The translations under genes were made by a program, and so were the position numbers. Shown piece by piece: positions 17,208 to 26,753 of a stretch of DNA of 64,000 nucleotides. Where the stretch lies: NCBI RefSeq assembly GCF_016406085.1, contig NZ_JAEHFJ010000012.1:81267-145266 (forward strand), in the 5' to 3' direction. Under the pieces are notes generated by a model that did not search any database, was not told the DNA's origin, and was given only the letters and a program-made list of their open reading frames with translations. This DNA comes from Aureibaculum flavum. Its GTDB lineage: Bacteria > Bacteroidota > Bacteroidia > Flavobacteriales > Flavobacteriaceae. Position 1 is the first letter of the stretch, and each line of letters opens with the position of its first letter.

Positions 17208-18313
17208 TATTCCAGTCTGATTTTATATTTTTTGATACTCAAGCCAATAAAAAACACTGTCATTCCTAACAAAATCAAGGTTTCTTTCCAAAGAAATTGC
17301 AAGCCGACGCCTTTTAGCATAATTCCTTTAACGATAATAATAAACCATTTTGCAGGAATAACATTACTGATAACCTGTAACGGTACCGGCATACTTGAAA
17401 CCGGAAAAATAAAACCAGATAATAAAATAACGGGTAGCATCAATCCCATTAAAGAGATCATCATTGCGGTTTGTTGTGTTGCGGAAATGGTTGAAATTAA
17501 AATACCTAAGGCGAGTGATGTTATAATAAAAATAACACTTTCTATTCCTAATAAAAATAAACTTCCTTGAACGGGCATTTTAAAGATGAAAATGCTTAAA
17601 ACAATAATTACAATTGCATTAATTATGGAAAGAAAAATATAGGGGAACACCTTACCAATAATTACTTGAAAAGGTTTTAATGGAGAAACCAATAGAATTT
17701 CCATAGTTCCTAATTCTTTTTCGCGTGTTATAGAGATGGAAGTCATCATGGCCGAAACTAACATCAAAATAATAGTCATTACACCCGGTACAAACATGTA
17801 TACACTTTTTAATTCTGGATTATAAACCATGCGTGTTTGAGGTCTAATTTGATAAGCCATTGTACTATTTTTGTTCTGTTCTTTTAGATAACTTTGAAGA
17901 ATGGCATTTACATAATTGCTAATTGTATTAGCGGTGTTTGGGTCTGTGGCATCAGTAATTACCTGTATAGTTGAATGGTTTTCTTTGATTAGATTTTTAC
18001 TAAAATCTTTTTCAAAATTTAATACTGCTTTAACCTTACCTTTTTTAAAAACCGATTCAATGTCTGATTCTTTTTCTAAAAATTGATGGATACTGAAATA
18101 GTTGGAAGCCGATATTTTATGGATTATTTCCTTTGTAGTTACATCTTTCGAGTGGTCTAAAATAGCGATGTCAACATTGTTAATTTCGTTTGTAATAGCA
18201 AACCCAAATAGTAATATTTGAGCAATAGGCATCCCGAAAAGGATAAATAACGAACGCTTATCTCTAAAGATATGGTAGAATTCTTTTTTTATAAAGCCTA
18301 TAAATCTTTTCAT
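17207..18313 (-). CDS. ABC-2 type transporter permease (YbhS-like)
   Basis: This 368-residue permease is paralogous to the next gene and has the same layout: a helix at about residues 22-40, an extracytoplasmic domain, then a C-terminal block of five helices. The motif TREKELGTMEILLVSPLKPFQVIIGK marks the coupling region. It overlaps the upstream ATPase by 4 bp (ATGA), which indicates translational coupling. Together with its partner it forms the export channel. Confidence 0.92.
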   Translation of the reverse strand: MKRFIGFIKKEFYHIFRDKRSLFILFGMPIAQILLFGFAITNEINNVDIAILDHSKDVTTKEIIHKISASNYFSIHQFLEKESDIESVFKKGKVKAVLNFEKDFSKNLIKENHSTIQVITDATDPNTANTISNYVNAILQSYLKEQNKNSTMAYQIRPQTRMVYNPELKSVYMFVPGVMTIILMLVSAMMTSISITREKELGTMEILLVSPLKPFQVIIGKVFPYIFLSIINAIVIIVLSIFIFKMPVQGSLFLLGIESVIFIITSLALGILISTISATQQTAMMISLMGLMLPVILLSGFIFPVSSMPVPLQVISNVIPAKWFIIIVKGIMLKGVGLQFLWKETLILLGMTVFFIGLSIKKYKIRLE

Positions 18314-19041
18314 CCTCTAGCTAATTTTAAAAACACATCATTCATGCTTTTTGCATTAAATTGTTCTTTTAGTCTTTTTGGAGTGTCTAACGCTTCTATT
18401 TTACCATTAACCATAATGGATACTCTATCGCAATATTCGGCCTCATCCATATAATGTGTAGTCACAAAAATAGTGGTGCCTTCATGGGATGCTTTATAAA
18501 TCATTTCCCAAAATTGCCTTCTGGTAATAGGGTCTACACCGCCTGTTGGTTCGTCTAAAAACACAATTTTAGGGTCGTGTAATAAGGCGACTGAAAAAGC
18601 TATTTTTTGTTTCCAGCCTAAGGGTAAGGAACCTACTAAGTGATTCGCAATTTTTTCTAAACCTAATTCTTCGATTAAAGCGTTTGATTTTTCTTTGATC
18701 CTTTTTCTAGATAAACCATAAATACCTCCAAAAAAAGTGATATTTTCTTTAACGGATAAATCGTCGTACAATGCAAATTTTTGACTCATATAACCAATGT
18801 TTTTTTTAACATCTTCGGTATTGGTAAAAACGTTGAAACCTGCAACATCTGCTTCTCCAGAAGTTGGGTTTGAAATGCCAATTAACATTTTTATCGCGGT
18901 GGTTTTACCCGCACCATTCGCTCCTAGAAATCCAAATATTTCACCTTTTTTTACGTCAAATGTGATCGCATCAACGGCGGTGAAATCTCCAAATTTTTTT
19001 GTCAATTCTTTTACGTGTATGACGTTGTTATTTTGCATCAT
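18310..19041 (-). CDS. ABC transporter ATP-binding protein (second ATPase of the efflux operon)
   Basis: This 243-residue nucleotide-binding domain has Walker A GANGAGKTTAIKM, Walker B IVFLDEPTGGVDP and the H-loop VTTHYMDEAE. The signature is LPLGWKQ instead of LSGGQ. The partner ATPase has an intact LSGGMKQ, so the pair may hydrolyse ATP asymmetrically. It corresponds to one half of the fused E. coli YbhF ATPase. It overlaps both neighbours by 4 bp. Confidence 0.93.
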   Translation of the reverse strand: MMQNNNVIHVKELTKKFGDFTAVDAITFDVKKGEIFGFLGANGAGKTTAIKMLIGISNPTSGEADVAGFNVFTNTEDVKKNIGYMSQKFALYDDLSVKENITFFGGIYGLSRKRIKEKSNALIEELGLEKIANHLVGSLPLGWKQKIAFSVALLHDPKIVFLDEPTGGVDPITRRQFWEMIYKASHEGTTIFVTTHYMDEAEYCDRVSIMVNGKIEALDTPKRLKEQFNAKSMNDVFLKLARG

Positions 19042-19940
19042 TTTGCTAGCTCCATAAAAGTATCTTCTATGGTTGCTTTTGTTTTTTCTATGGTTATATT
19101 TTGTAATCCGTTTTTTTCTAGGTATTGCCGAAGTTCAGTTGGATTAAAATTATCTCTTTTATCTGTATAATGAACAAATTCTCCAAAAGGGTACATGCTA
19201 TATGTGTGTTCAAATTCTTTTAATTTTTGAAGCAATTCATACATGTCTTTTGATCCTATGTTATAGATTGTTTTAGGAAAATGTTTGACAATATTAGCGG
19301 GTGTGTCAATTTCTAAAATTTCACCATCTTGAATCAATGCAATTCTATCGCACAGTGCCGCTTCATCCATATAAGGTGTAGAAACCAAAATGGTAATCCC
19401 TTTTTGTTGTAATCGTTTCAGCATTTCCCAAAACTCTTTGCGAGAAACGGGGTCAACACCAGTGGTAGGCTCATCTAAAAACAATACTTTCGGTTTGTGA
19501 ATTAGAGCACAGCATAATGCTAATTTTTGCTTCATACCTCCAGAAAGTTTACCAGCCCTACGTTTTTTAAAGGGTTCAATTTGAACGTAAATTTCTTTGA
19601 TTAATTCATAGTTCTCTTCAATGGTTGTACCAAAAATAGTTGCAAAAAACGTAAGGTTTTCTTCCACAGTTAAATCTTGGTATAAAGAAAATTTTCCAGG
19701 CATATAACCCACGCTTTTTCTAATATTTTTATAATCTTTTACAACATCAAAACCCGTGACGTTCGCTTTGCCTTCATCCGCAATTAAAAGCGTAGTAAGA
19801 ATTCTAAATAAGGTTGTTTTGCCAGCACCGTCGGGTCCAATTAACCCAAATAATTCGCCAGGATTCACTTTAAAAGAGATGTTTTTTACAGCTTCAACTT
19901 TTCCATAACTTTTACTGATATGTTCAAGGTTAATGCTCAT
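19038..19940 (-). CDS. ABC transporter ATP-binding protein (first ATPase of the efflux operon)
   Basis: This 300-residue ATPase has Walker A GPDGAGKTTL, signature LSGGMKQKLAL, Walker B VLFLDEPTTGVDP and a switch region STPYMDEA. In the switch, Pro replaces the usual His-preceding residue pattern (THYMDEA in the partner), so the canonical H-loop His is missing here. A C-terminal extension of about 80 residues follows. It overlaps the small membrane protein by 11 bp. With the second ATPase it forms a heterodimer in which each member has one altered motif. Confidence 0.92.
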   Translation of the reverse strand: MSINLEHISKSYGKVEAVKNISFKVNPGELFGLIGPDGAGKTTLFRILTTLLIADEGKANVTGFDVVKDYKNIRKSVGYMPGKFSLYQDLTVEENLTFFATIFGTTIEENYELIKEIYVQIEPFKKRRAGKLSGGMKQKLALCCALIHKPKVLFLDEPTTGVDPVSRKEFWEMLKRLQQKGITILVSTPYMDEAALCDRIALIQDGEILEIDTPANIVKHFPKTIYNIGSKDMYELLQKLKEFEHTYSMYPFGEFVHYTDKRDNFNPTELRQYLEKNGLQNITIEKTKATIEDTFMELAK

Positions 19941-20319
19941 TAGGGTCAGGTTTATTGGCGTTCAACTTTTTACGATTACTAGGGTAAGTGGTGAGTATAA
20001 AAATTAAAGTCCAAACACTTACTCTAAAAATCATGGCTTTAATACTTTCTGATGATACAGTATCAATAATAAAGTAGAGAAATAATAGCATTAGCGTATG
20101 TATTAATAAGATATAGATGATCATCGTTTTAGCGGATGGCCTTTGTCGCCAAATCAATAAGGAAGTTAAAACTGAGATCACGCCTAATACTATGTTGTAA
20201 ATGACCAACCAGATGAGAATAGTATAGGGTTTGGTGTCAATACCTATTAGAACTTTAGATCCTGCGAAAATGGACATTAAGCCAATAAATAAAGCGAGTA
20301 TTGCGGCGACTTTTTTCAT
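19930..20319 (-). CDS. Small four-helix membrane protein in the efflux operon
   Basis: This 129-residue protein has about four hydrophobic segments (residues 4-24, 32-56, 67-90 and 98-115) and a hydrophilic C-terminus (NRKKLNANKPDPNEH). I recognise no family. Its position between the HlyD-like gene and the ATPase, with an 11-bp overlap, suggests an accessory subunit of the transporter. Confidence 0.75.
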   Translation of the reverse strand: MKKVAAILALFIGLMSIFAGSKVLIGIDTKPYTILIWLVIYNIVLGVISVLTSLLIWRQRPSAKTMIIYILLIHTLMLLFLYFIIDTVSSESIKAMIFRVSVWTLIFILTTYPSNRKKLNANKPDPNEH

Positions 20320-20364
20320 TATTATGTTTGTCTAAATTTTTGATATTATCTGTTAGTAAAGTGG

Positions 20365-21249
20365 CTATTGTACCCACATCTCTGCTGGCATACCAATTTT
20401 TAAACTGCCATCATTGGATACATCAACTTTTACGGCATATACTAGTGCCACGCGTTCTTCTTTAGTTTGGATAATTTTTGGTGTAAATTCGGCTTCAGAG
20501 GCAATCCAGCTAATTACGCCATTATAAGATTTCATAGTGTCTTCATCGTCAATTTTTACGGTTACTTTTTGACCTATTTTTAGTGTTGATAATTGCGTTT
20601 CACTTACATAAACACGTAATTGCATAGTTTTTAAATTTGCTATTTTGTAAAGTGGTTTTCCAAAAGTTGTAATTTCATTTGGTTCTGCGTATTTCGTTAA
20701 AACCGTACCGTTTATGGGATTTATAATTTTGCTTTTGGCAATTAAATCTTGAATTTGTTGTATTTGAATATCAGTGCTTTTTAATTCGTTTACCACAGGG
20801 GCATTTTGGATTTCTACACTTCTAATTCTATTTTTAATAACATCAATTTCACCCAATACATCGTCCAGTTGCTTTTGTGTTCCGGCATTCTCGTTGATTA
20901 AATTCTCTACACGATTCTTATTGGTAGTTGCTGTTTTTAGTTGTGCATTTAATACATTTATTTGAGACAATACACCCTTAGATTTTGAACCAATTACCAT
21001 TTTAGAAACGCGAAGCTGTTCTTTTTTTAAATACAAAGCTAAGGTGTCTACATAACCTATAAATTGATCTTTTTGTAGTGTAGCTCCTTCTTCAACGTCA
21101 AATTGTAATAACTTTCCGTTATTTTCGGCTGATATGGTTATTTCCGTAGCCTCAAAATTTCCGTAGCCATCTGCTTTATCACTTTTATTACAGGAAATTA
21201 AAAAACCTATAATTACACTTAAGGCTGCTATTTTCTTTATGATTTTCAT
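20365..21249 (-). CDS. HlyD-family periplasmic adaptor, lipoprotein (YbhG-like)
   Basis: This 294-residue membrane-fusion protein links the inner-membrane transporter to the TolC-like channel. A lipoprotein signal with lipobox LISC (Cys20) anchors it. A biotinyl-lipoyl half (NNGKLLQFDVEEGATLQKDQFIGYVD) and its partner half (KIINPINGTVLTKYAEPNEI) flank a coiled-coil hairpin at about residues 80-170. A beta-barrel domain follows (LRVYVSETQLSTLKIGQKV). It is the third gene of the operon. Confidence 0.93.
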   Translation of the reverse strand: MKIIKKIAALSVIIGFLISCNKSDKADGYGNFEATEITISAENNGKLLQFDVEEGATLQKDQFIGYVDTLALYLKKEQLRVSKMVIGSKSKGVLSQINVLNAQLKTATTNKNRVENLINENAGTQKQLDDVLGEIDVIKNRIRSVEIQNAPVVNELKSTDIQIQQIQDLIAKSKIINPINGTVLTKYAEPNEITTFGKPLYKIANLKTMQLRVYVSETQLSTLKIGQKVTVKIDDEDTMKSYNGVISWIASEAEFTPKIIQTKEERVALVYAVKVDVSNDGSLKIGMPAEMWVQ

Positions 21250-21275
21250 TTTATCGTTGTTTGTGTTTGTTCTGT

Positions 21276-22532
21276 CTATAAACCTTTTGTAACCTGATAA
21301 TTCGCTTTTGACATTAACAGTTGTGTTTGGTGTGTGCTTAAGTTATTTTCTGCCTCGTATAAATTAGTCAGTTCGGTTATATAGGCAGACGAGGTTATTA
21401 CGCCATGTTTTAATTGAGACGCTGCTGTTGCTAAAACCTTTTTTCGTAATTCAATAATAGTTTGATCGGTAGCTATAAAAGTTGTTATTTTTTCAATTTC
21501 TGATTTTTGTTGTTCCAATTCTATAGAGGTGTTTAGTTTAAAAACTTCGGAAGTAGTGTCAATTATGTCTTTATTGATTTTTAAGGATTGTCTTTGTTTT
21601 TTATTGGCATTCCAATCAAATACATTCCAATTTAGTTTTAGACCAACGATATAATACGTTTGAAAAGAATTGTCAAGCATATTTAAGCCTGGGTTTCCAT
21701 ATCCGCCTTGAGCGAAGCCAATAAGTTTTGGGGCTTTTTGTTTTTTTGTTAGTGCTTCTGTTTTATTGATTTGTTCTTTTCTAAGCTCAAAAAGATTTAA
21801 CTCTGGTCTTTGAATATTTGAAGTAAAATCTAAGTTATATGATGGTTTTTCTAATTTGATGGTGTTATCCAATTCCTTACCAATTAATGATGATAAGGTA
21901 GAAATTAATGAAGTCCGGTTGAGGTCAGTTTCAAGGATCTGCTGATCAATTTTTAAAATTTCAGCTTCTAGAACTTGGTCGGAGGCAGGCAATATAATTC
22001 CGTATTTAATTCCTGCTTTTATTTCTTTTAATTTGGCTTCTAATTGTTTTATTTTAGAGGTGAGTAAGGCTGTTTTTTCCTGTAAGAGGATTATGGAAAA
22101 GTAGACTTGGTTTATTTTATTTTTTAAGGAATATAAACTGACAGCTACTTCTTTTTGTTGGGTTTTAAGATTTGCTTTTTTTAAGTCTATAGTAGCATTT
22201 ACAAGACCACCTGCATAAATTAATTGATTTACGTTTAACGTGGCTTTGTATTGGTCTTTATTTAAGGGTTCAACGGTGATGTTTGGAATTGAAAATGGGA
22301 ATTCAATCACATCTGACTGATACGTAGCTTGTCCGGCAAGATCAATTGATGGGAGTTTTTCTGTTTTAATGGTTTCAATGTCTAAAGTGTTTTGTTTGGC
22401 CAATAACTCATGTTGTTTTGCTAATGGATAATTCGTAGTCACCAAGTTATAACACTTTTCAAGAGAAATTTCTTCCTGTGCTAACATTGGAATAGTGAAT
22501 AGTATCAGTAAAATGAGTGTTCTATTTTTCAT
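21276..22532 (-). CDS. TolC-family outer-membrane efflux protein
   Basis: This 418-residue protein has a signal peptide cleaved before Gln (PMLA-QEEIS) and long alpha-helical coiled-coil repeats typical of TolC: two structurally repeated halves with regions such as LKKANLKTQQKEVAVSLYSL and ELRKEQINKTEALTKKQKAPK. It provides the outer-membrane exit duct. Its start codon overlaps the stop codon of the TetR gene by one base, so regulator and channel are translationally coupled. Confidence 0.93.
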   Translation of the reverse strand: MKNRTLILLILFTIPMLAQEEISLEKCYNLVTTNYPLAKQHELLAKQNTLDIETIKTEKLPSIDLAGQATYQSDVIEFPFSIPNITVEPLNKDQYKATLNVNQLIYAGGLVNATIDLKKANLKTQQKEVAVSLYSLKNKINQVYFSIILLQEKTALLTSKIKQLEAKLKEIKAGIKYGIILPASDQVLEAEILKIDQQILETDLNRTSLISTLSSLIGKELDNTIKLEKPSYNLDFTSNIQRPELNLFELRKEQINKTEALTKKQKAPKLIGFAQGGYGNPGLNMLDNSFQTYYIVGLKLNWNVFDWNANKKQRQSLKINKDIIDTTSEVFKLNTSIELEQQKSEIEKITTFIATDQTIIELRKKVLATAASQLKHGVITSSAYITELTNLYEAENNLSTHQTQLLMSKANYQVTKGL

Positions 22533-23149
22533 TACTTCCGTTTTATTGCATTGATAATAAAATTTGAGACTTCCGTTTTACGTTCTTCCATTAAGTGATT
22601 AAAAGTGTTTTCGTCGGTATTTGTAATACTTTTGATTAATGGTTTGGCTAAAAAGGGAAAGATGTTCAAGGCTAAAATATTGATGAATAACTGCTCTGCT
22701 TTTATGGGTATAATAGTTCCTTTTTTCACTTCTCTTTCAAGTTGTTTCTTAAACTTATCGATAGTCGGAAATCCAATAGTTTTCTGAACCTTTGAAATGA
22801 AGTCTGTATTTCTGTTGAGTTCTTGAAAAATAAAATTGGGTAAATATGGATGCTCAGAAATAAAAGCGATGTAATTGTTTGTAAAATTTTTAATCTTGTC
22901 GTCAATGGAAGAATTGTCGTCTAAAATAGCCTTAATTTGAGGGGCAATTAATGAAAATGCCTTGTGAAAAACGGTTTCAAACAGTAGTTGTTTACTTCTA
23001 AAATAATAATGTAATAAGGCTTTGTTAATACCGGCCTCATCGGCAATTTCTTGCATACGTGCTCCATCCAAACCTTTGCGTTGAAAAATTACTTCTGCGG
23101 CATTTAAAATGTCTGTTTCCGTGTTACTATCTTTTGTTTTTAATTTCAT
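22532..23149 (-). CDS. TetR/AcrR family transcriptional regulator
   Basis: The 205-residue protein has an N-terminal helix-turn-helix (about residues 10-56, IFQRKGLDGARMQEIADEAG then INKALLHYYFRSKQLLFETV) and a helical ligand-binding domain. It is the first gene of the efflux operon and so probably represses it until a substrate binds. A perfect palindrome TTAACC-AAAT-GGTTAA lies at 23165-23180, at the expected transcription start of its own promoter, which fits autorepression. Confidence 0.93.
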   Translation of the reverse strand: MKLKTKDSNTETDILNAAEVIFQRKGLDGARMQEIADEAGINKALLHYYFRSKQLLFETVFHKAFSLIAPQIKAILDDNSSIDDKIKNFTNNYIAFISEHPYLPNFIFQELNRNTDFISKVQKTIGFPTIDKFKKQLEREVKKGTIIPIKAEQLFINILALNIFPFLAKPLIKSITNTDENTFNHLMEERKTEVSNFIINAIKRK

Positions 23150-23164
23150 GTTTAACTGTATGGT

Positions 23165-23210
23165 TTAACCAAATGGTTAACAAAGGTAAATGTTTTTTTT
23201 TACCTAACAA
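23165..23210 (-). promoter_or_regulatory. Efflux-operon promoter with TetR operator
   Basis: On the minus strand, a -33 TTG (complement of 23208-23210) and a -7 TACCTTTG (complement of 23181-23188) are spaced 19 bp, the Bacteroidota arrangement. The palindrome TTAACC-AAAT-GGTTAA (23165-23180) begins directly after the -7 box and covers the likely start site. Confidence 0.7.
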
Positions 23211-23219
23211 ATTAAATTC

Positions 23220-23227
23220 TATTTTTG
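23220..23227 (+). promoter_or_regulatory. -7 box of the serine hydrolase gene
   Basis: TATTTTTG matches TAnnTTTG and lies 23 bp before the ATG. No clear -33 TTG is seen. Confidence 0.5.
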
Positions 23228-23250
23228 TAGACAATTGAAAAAACCAATTA

Positions 23251-24591
23251 ATGAAGAAATTAATAAAGTACATTTTATTATTAGCTGTTTTAGCACTTGT
23301 TTACCTTGTGTATATAAATTATCCAAGATTAAATATGATAGCTGGGTATTCTGCAAAAAACATGGCGTCATCAGTGTTTTTGGCTGATAGAAGTTTTGAA
23401 TTTACAGATAGTATTGATAATAGTTTTACACCAATAAATGGTGCCGCTGATGAGATTAATGAAAAAGAGAAATCAGCAACGTCTTCCGTTTACGGATTAC
23501 TAACTCGAAAAGCAATTTATAGAAATGGGTTAGGAGCTGTATTGGTTCCAAAAGGAGCAGATGAAAATGAAGCCTACTTAATGCCCAAGCGTAACCAAGC
23601 TAAAAATGGATTGGCTTTTCCGTACGGAGCGGGTGAACAAAAAGATTCAGTATTTGAAAACATTAATTATAAATTGTTGCGAACTGCAGTTGATAGTATG
23701 TTTAACAATAATGAAGTAAAACAAACGAGGAGTGTTTTAGTAGTGTATAAAGATCAGATAATTGCAGAAAACTATGCTGACGGATTTGATAAAGATTCTA
23801 AGTTGGCGGGTTGGTCTATGACTAAAAGTATAACGGCTACTTTATTTGGTATTTTACAAAAACAAGGAAAGCTAAATATTACTGATAAAGCACCTGTAGA
23901 AAGTTGGAAAGATGACGAAAGAGCGGAAATAACAATCAATGATCTATTGCACATGAATAGTGGATTGGAATGGGAAGAAAATTATAAAGAAATCTCTGAC
24001 GTTACAAAAATGCTATTTTTAACTGACAATATGCCTAAAATTCAAGAGGATAAACAGTTAATTGGAACCCCCAATGAAACTTGGAATTATTCTTCTGGAA
24101 CTACCAATCTACTTTCTGGAATTTTAAGAAAACAATTTAATTCACATCAAGAGTATTTAGATTTTTGGTATGCTGCCCTAATTGATAAAATAGGGATGCA
24201 TTCCATGCTTGTAGAGGCTGATATGGATGGAAATTACGTCGGTTCTTCTTACGGTTGGGCAAACACACGCGATTGGGCTAAATTCGGACTGCTTTACTTG
24301 CATAACGGCAATTGGAATGGTGAACAGGTTTTTGATCCGTCATGGGTAGATTATGTAAAAACACCTACCAATGGATCAGATGGTGAATATGGTGGTCATT
24401 TTTGGTTAAATGCTGGAGGTAAATATCCTGATGTTTCAAAAGAGCTGTATTCTGCAAATGGTTTTCAAAAACAACGTGTTTTTATAATTCCTTCGAATGA
24501 CTTAGTAATTGTTCGAATGGGATTAACAAATGGAGAAGATATTGTTGATTTTAATGCTTTTTTAAGAGATATTATTAAAAGTATTCAGTAG
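23251..24591 (+). CDS. Beta-lactamase family serine hydrolase, membrane-anchored
   Basis: This 446-residue protein has an N-terminal membrane anchor (about residues 6-23) and a beta-lactamase/class C-type hydrolase fold. The catalytic SxxK is S189-M-T-K192 and the second motif is YSS at Tyr280. The region GGHFWLNAGGKYPD near the C-terminus substitutes for the KTG-like element. Relatives include esterases, D-amino-acid peptidases and penicillin-binding-like enzymes, so the substrate cannot be told. It is divergent from the efflux operon and convergent with sufD, with which it shares a terminator. Confidence 0.9.
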   Translation: MKKLIKYILLLAVLALVYLVYINYPRLNMIAGYSAKNMASSVFLADRSFEFTDSIDNSFTPINGAADEINEKEKSATSSVYGLLTRKAIYRNGLGAVLVPKGADENEAYLMPKRNQAKNGLAFPYGAGEQKDSVFENINYKLLRTAVDSMFNNNEVKQTRSVLVVYKDQIIAENYADGFDKDSKLAGWSMTKSITATLFGILQKQGKLNITDKAPVESWKDDERAEITINDLLHMNSGLEWEENYKEISDVTKMLFLTDNMPKIQEDKQLIGTPNETWNYSSGTTNLLSGILRKQFNSHQEYLDFWYAALIDKIGMHSMLVEADMDGNYVGSSYGWANTRDWAKFGLLYLHNGNWNGEQVFDPSWVDYVKTPTNGSDGEYGGHFWLNAGGKYPDVSKELYSANGFQKQRVFIIPSNDLVIVRMGLTNGEDIVDFNAFLRDIIKSIQ

Positions 24592-24610
24592 AAAAAAAGT
24601 AGGCTAAATA

Positions 24611-24645
24611 AAAAAACAGTCAACACGTAATGTTGACTGTTTTTT
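24611..24645. terminator. Bidirectional terminator between serine hydrolase and sufD
   Basis: A perfect 15-bp stem (AAAAAACAGTCAACA with its complement) and 5-nt loop have A-run and T-run at opposite ends, so the hairpin can terminate both convergent transcripts. Confidence 0.88.
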
Positions 24646-24664
24646 AGTTTTTTAATCCGATTTT

Positions 24665-25987
24665 TTAAACATCAAAACCTAAACTAACGTCAAGTTTTTG
24701 AGCTATAATCTTGGTAATTCTAGTTTTTAATTCGGGTATTTTAATTTTTTGTAAGGCATCATTCGCGAAAGCATACAATAATAAAGCATTTGCTTCTTTT
24801 TTAGGAATACCACGAGAACGTAAGTAAAATAAAGAATCTTCATCCAATTGTCCGATGGTACATCCATGTGAGCATTTTACATCATCAGCAAAAATTTCTA
24901 ACTGCGGTTTAGCATTTATTGATGCTTTGTCGTCAATAAGAATATTATCATTTTGCTGAAATGCATTGGTTTTTTGAGCTTCTTTATCAACGATAACTTT
25001 ACCATTAAAAACGCCAGTAGAGCTATCAAAGTAAATACCTTTATACAACTCGTGACTTTCACAATTTGGAAATTTGTGATTTACAAGCGTGTGATTGTCC
25101 ACTAATTGTTTGTCCTCAATAATCGTAATTCCGTTCAAGTTAGAAGTGATATGTTCTCCTTCTTGATAAAATTCTAGATTATTACGAGTTAGGCTACCAC
25201 CAAAAGAAAATGTATTTACAGAAGCTACACTTTGTTGCAATTGTTTTACATAGGTACTGTCAATTAAAGATGCTGTTTTTCGATCATTTTGAATTTTATA
25301 ATAATCAACGATAGCTCTTTTTCCTGCAAATATTTCAGTAACTGAGTTGGTCAATACAACGTTCTCATTCAAACTTTGATGACGCTCTACAATTTGCACA
25401 TGCGAATTTTCACCAACAACTATTAAATTACGGGGTTGTAGTAAAACATCAGTTTCGATTCCTGTAGAAAAATGAATAATTTGAACCGGTTTTGGTACAA
25501 CAGTATTCTTAGGTACATTGATATAGGCTCCTTCTTTAGAAAAGGCTGTGTTTAAAGAAGTAATACTGTCTTCTTTTCTTGCAATAGTATTAAAATAATG
25601 GTCAATGACCATTTTATATTTTGGTTTTGAAAGAGCAGCAGAAAGCAAACAAATATCAAATCCATCATGAGTAGTCTCTGATAAAAATGAGCTATAAACA
25701 CCGTCTACGAAAACAATTTTATAAGAATCAATTTCATGTAAAAAGTAGTTCTTTACATTCTTAAATTCAATGGCAGATTCTATTTTTGGAAAGATCTTAT
25801 AATCGTGTTTTAAAACTGATTTTAAAGAGGTGTATTTCCATTCCTCATCTTTTTTTGTAGGAAATCCTTGCTTTTCAAAACGGTTAAATGCTTCAGAACG
25901 GATATCTTGTACTTTTCCATCCGCATCAGCACTTATTTTATCTTCATAAACTAAGAATGAAGTAATTAATTTTTCTTTTAAATCCAT
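24665..25987 (-). CDS. sufD: Fe-S cluster assembly protein SufD
   Basis: SufD is the non-catalytic partner of SufB in the SufBC2D scaffold complex. The 440-residue protein has the N-terminal helical region, the long right-handed beta-helix core and the conserved C-terminal segment with the CSHGCTIGQLDEDSLFYLRSRG motif. It starts 9 bp after sufC and is the last gene of this suf unit, ending at the shared terminator. Confidence 0.95.
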   Translation of the reverse strand: MDLKEKLITSFLVYEDKISADADGKVQDIRSEAFNRFEKQGFPTKKDEEWKYTSLKSVLKHDYKIFPKIESAIEFKNVKNYFLHEIDSYKIVFVDGVYSSFLSETTHDGFDICLLSAALSKPKYKMVIDHYFNTIARKEDSITSLNTAFSKEGAYINVPKNTVVPKPVQIIHFSTGIETDVLLQPRNLIVVGENSHVQIVERHQSLNENVVLTNSVTEIFAGKRAIVDYYKIQNDRKTASLIDSTYVKQLQQSVASVNTFSFGGSLTRNNLEFYQEGEHITSNLNGITIIEDKQLVDNHTLVNHKFPNCESHELYKGIYFDSSTGVFNGKVIVDKEAQKTNAFQQNDNILIDDKASINAKPQLEIFADDVKCSHGCTIGQLDEDSLFYLRSRGIPKKEANALLLYAFANDALQKIKIPELKTRITKIIAQKLDVSLGFDV

Positions 25988-25996
25988 AAGATCATT

Positions 25997-26734
25997 TTAT
26001 TTCAACCAGTCGTATCCTTTTTCTTCTAACTCAAGAGCCAATTCTTTTCCTCCAGATTTTACGATTTTACCATCGTGTAAAACATGTACAAAATCAGGAA
26101 CAATATATTCTAATAAACGTTGGTAATGCGTAATTAAAATAACGGCATTGTCTTTACTTTTTAATTTATTAACTCCGTTGGCAACAACCTTAAGAGCGTC
26201 AATATCTAAACCAGAATCAGTTTCATCTAAAATGGCTAATTTTGGTTCTAACATGGCCATTTGAAAGATTTCATTTCTCTTTTTTTCTCCACCAGAAAAA
26301 CCTTCATTTAATGAACGAGATAAAAATTTCCTATCAATTTCAAGTAATTCTGCAGTTTTCTTAATTTTTTGAAGCATATCCTTTGCAGGAAGTTCATTAA
26401 GACCATTAGCCTTACGAGTTTCATTAATGGCAGTTTTAATAAAGTTGGTAACTGATACTCCCGGAATTTCAATTGGGTATTGAAAAGATAAAAAGATACC
26501 TTTATGTGCTCTATCTTCTGGAGCCATATCGTCTAAATCTTCACCGTTTAAAATAACCTGACCTTCAGTTACTTCATAATCTTCTTTACCAGCAATTACA
26601 CTTGATAACGTACTTTTACCTGAACCATTTGGGCCCATAATGGCATGAACTTCACCAGCCTTAACGCTTAAGTTAATTCCTTTTAGTATTTCCTTGTCGT
26701 CAATGTTGGCGTGTAAATTTTTTATTTCTAACAT
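25997..26734 (-). CDS. sufC: Fe-S cluster assembly ATPase SufC
   Basis: This 245-residue ABC-type ATPase drives the SufBCD scaffold. It has Walker A GPNGSGKSTL, the Suf-type signature FSGGEKKRNEI, Walker B LAILDETDSGLD and the H-loop ITHYQRLL. Its length and motifs are typical. It lies between a broken small gene and sufD. Confidence 0.96.
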   Translation of the reverse strand: MLEIKNLHANIDDKEILKGINLSVKAGEVHAIMGPNGSGKSTLSSVIAGKEDYEVTEGQVILNGEDLDDMAPEDRAHKGIFLSFQYPIEIPGVSVTNFIKTAINETRKANGLNELPAKDMLQKIKKTAELLEIDRKFLSRSLNEGFSGGEKKRNEIFQMAMLEPKLAILDETDSGLDIDALKVVANGVNKLKSKDNAVILITHYQRLLEYIVPDFVHVLHDGKIVKSGGKELALELEEKGYDWLK

Positions 26735-26753
26735 GTAGCTATTCTTTATTGTC

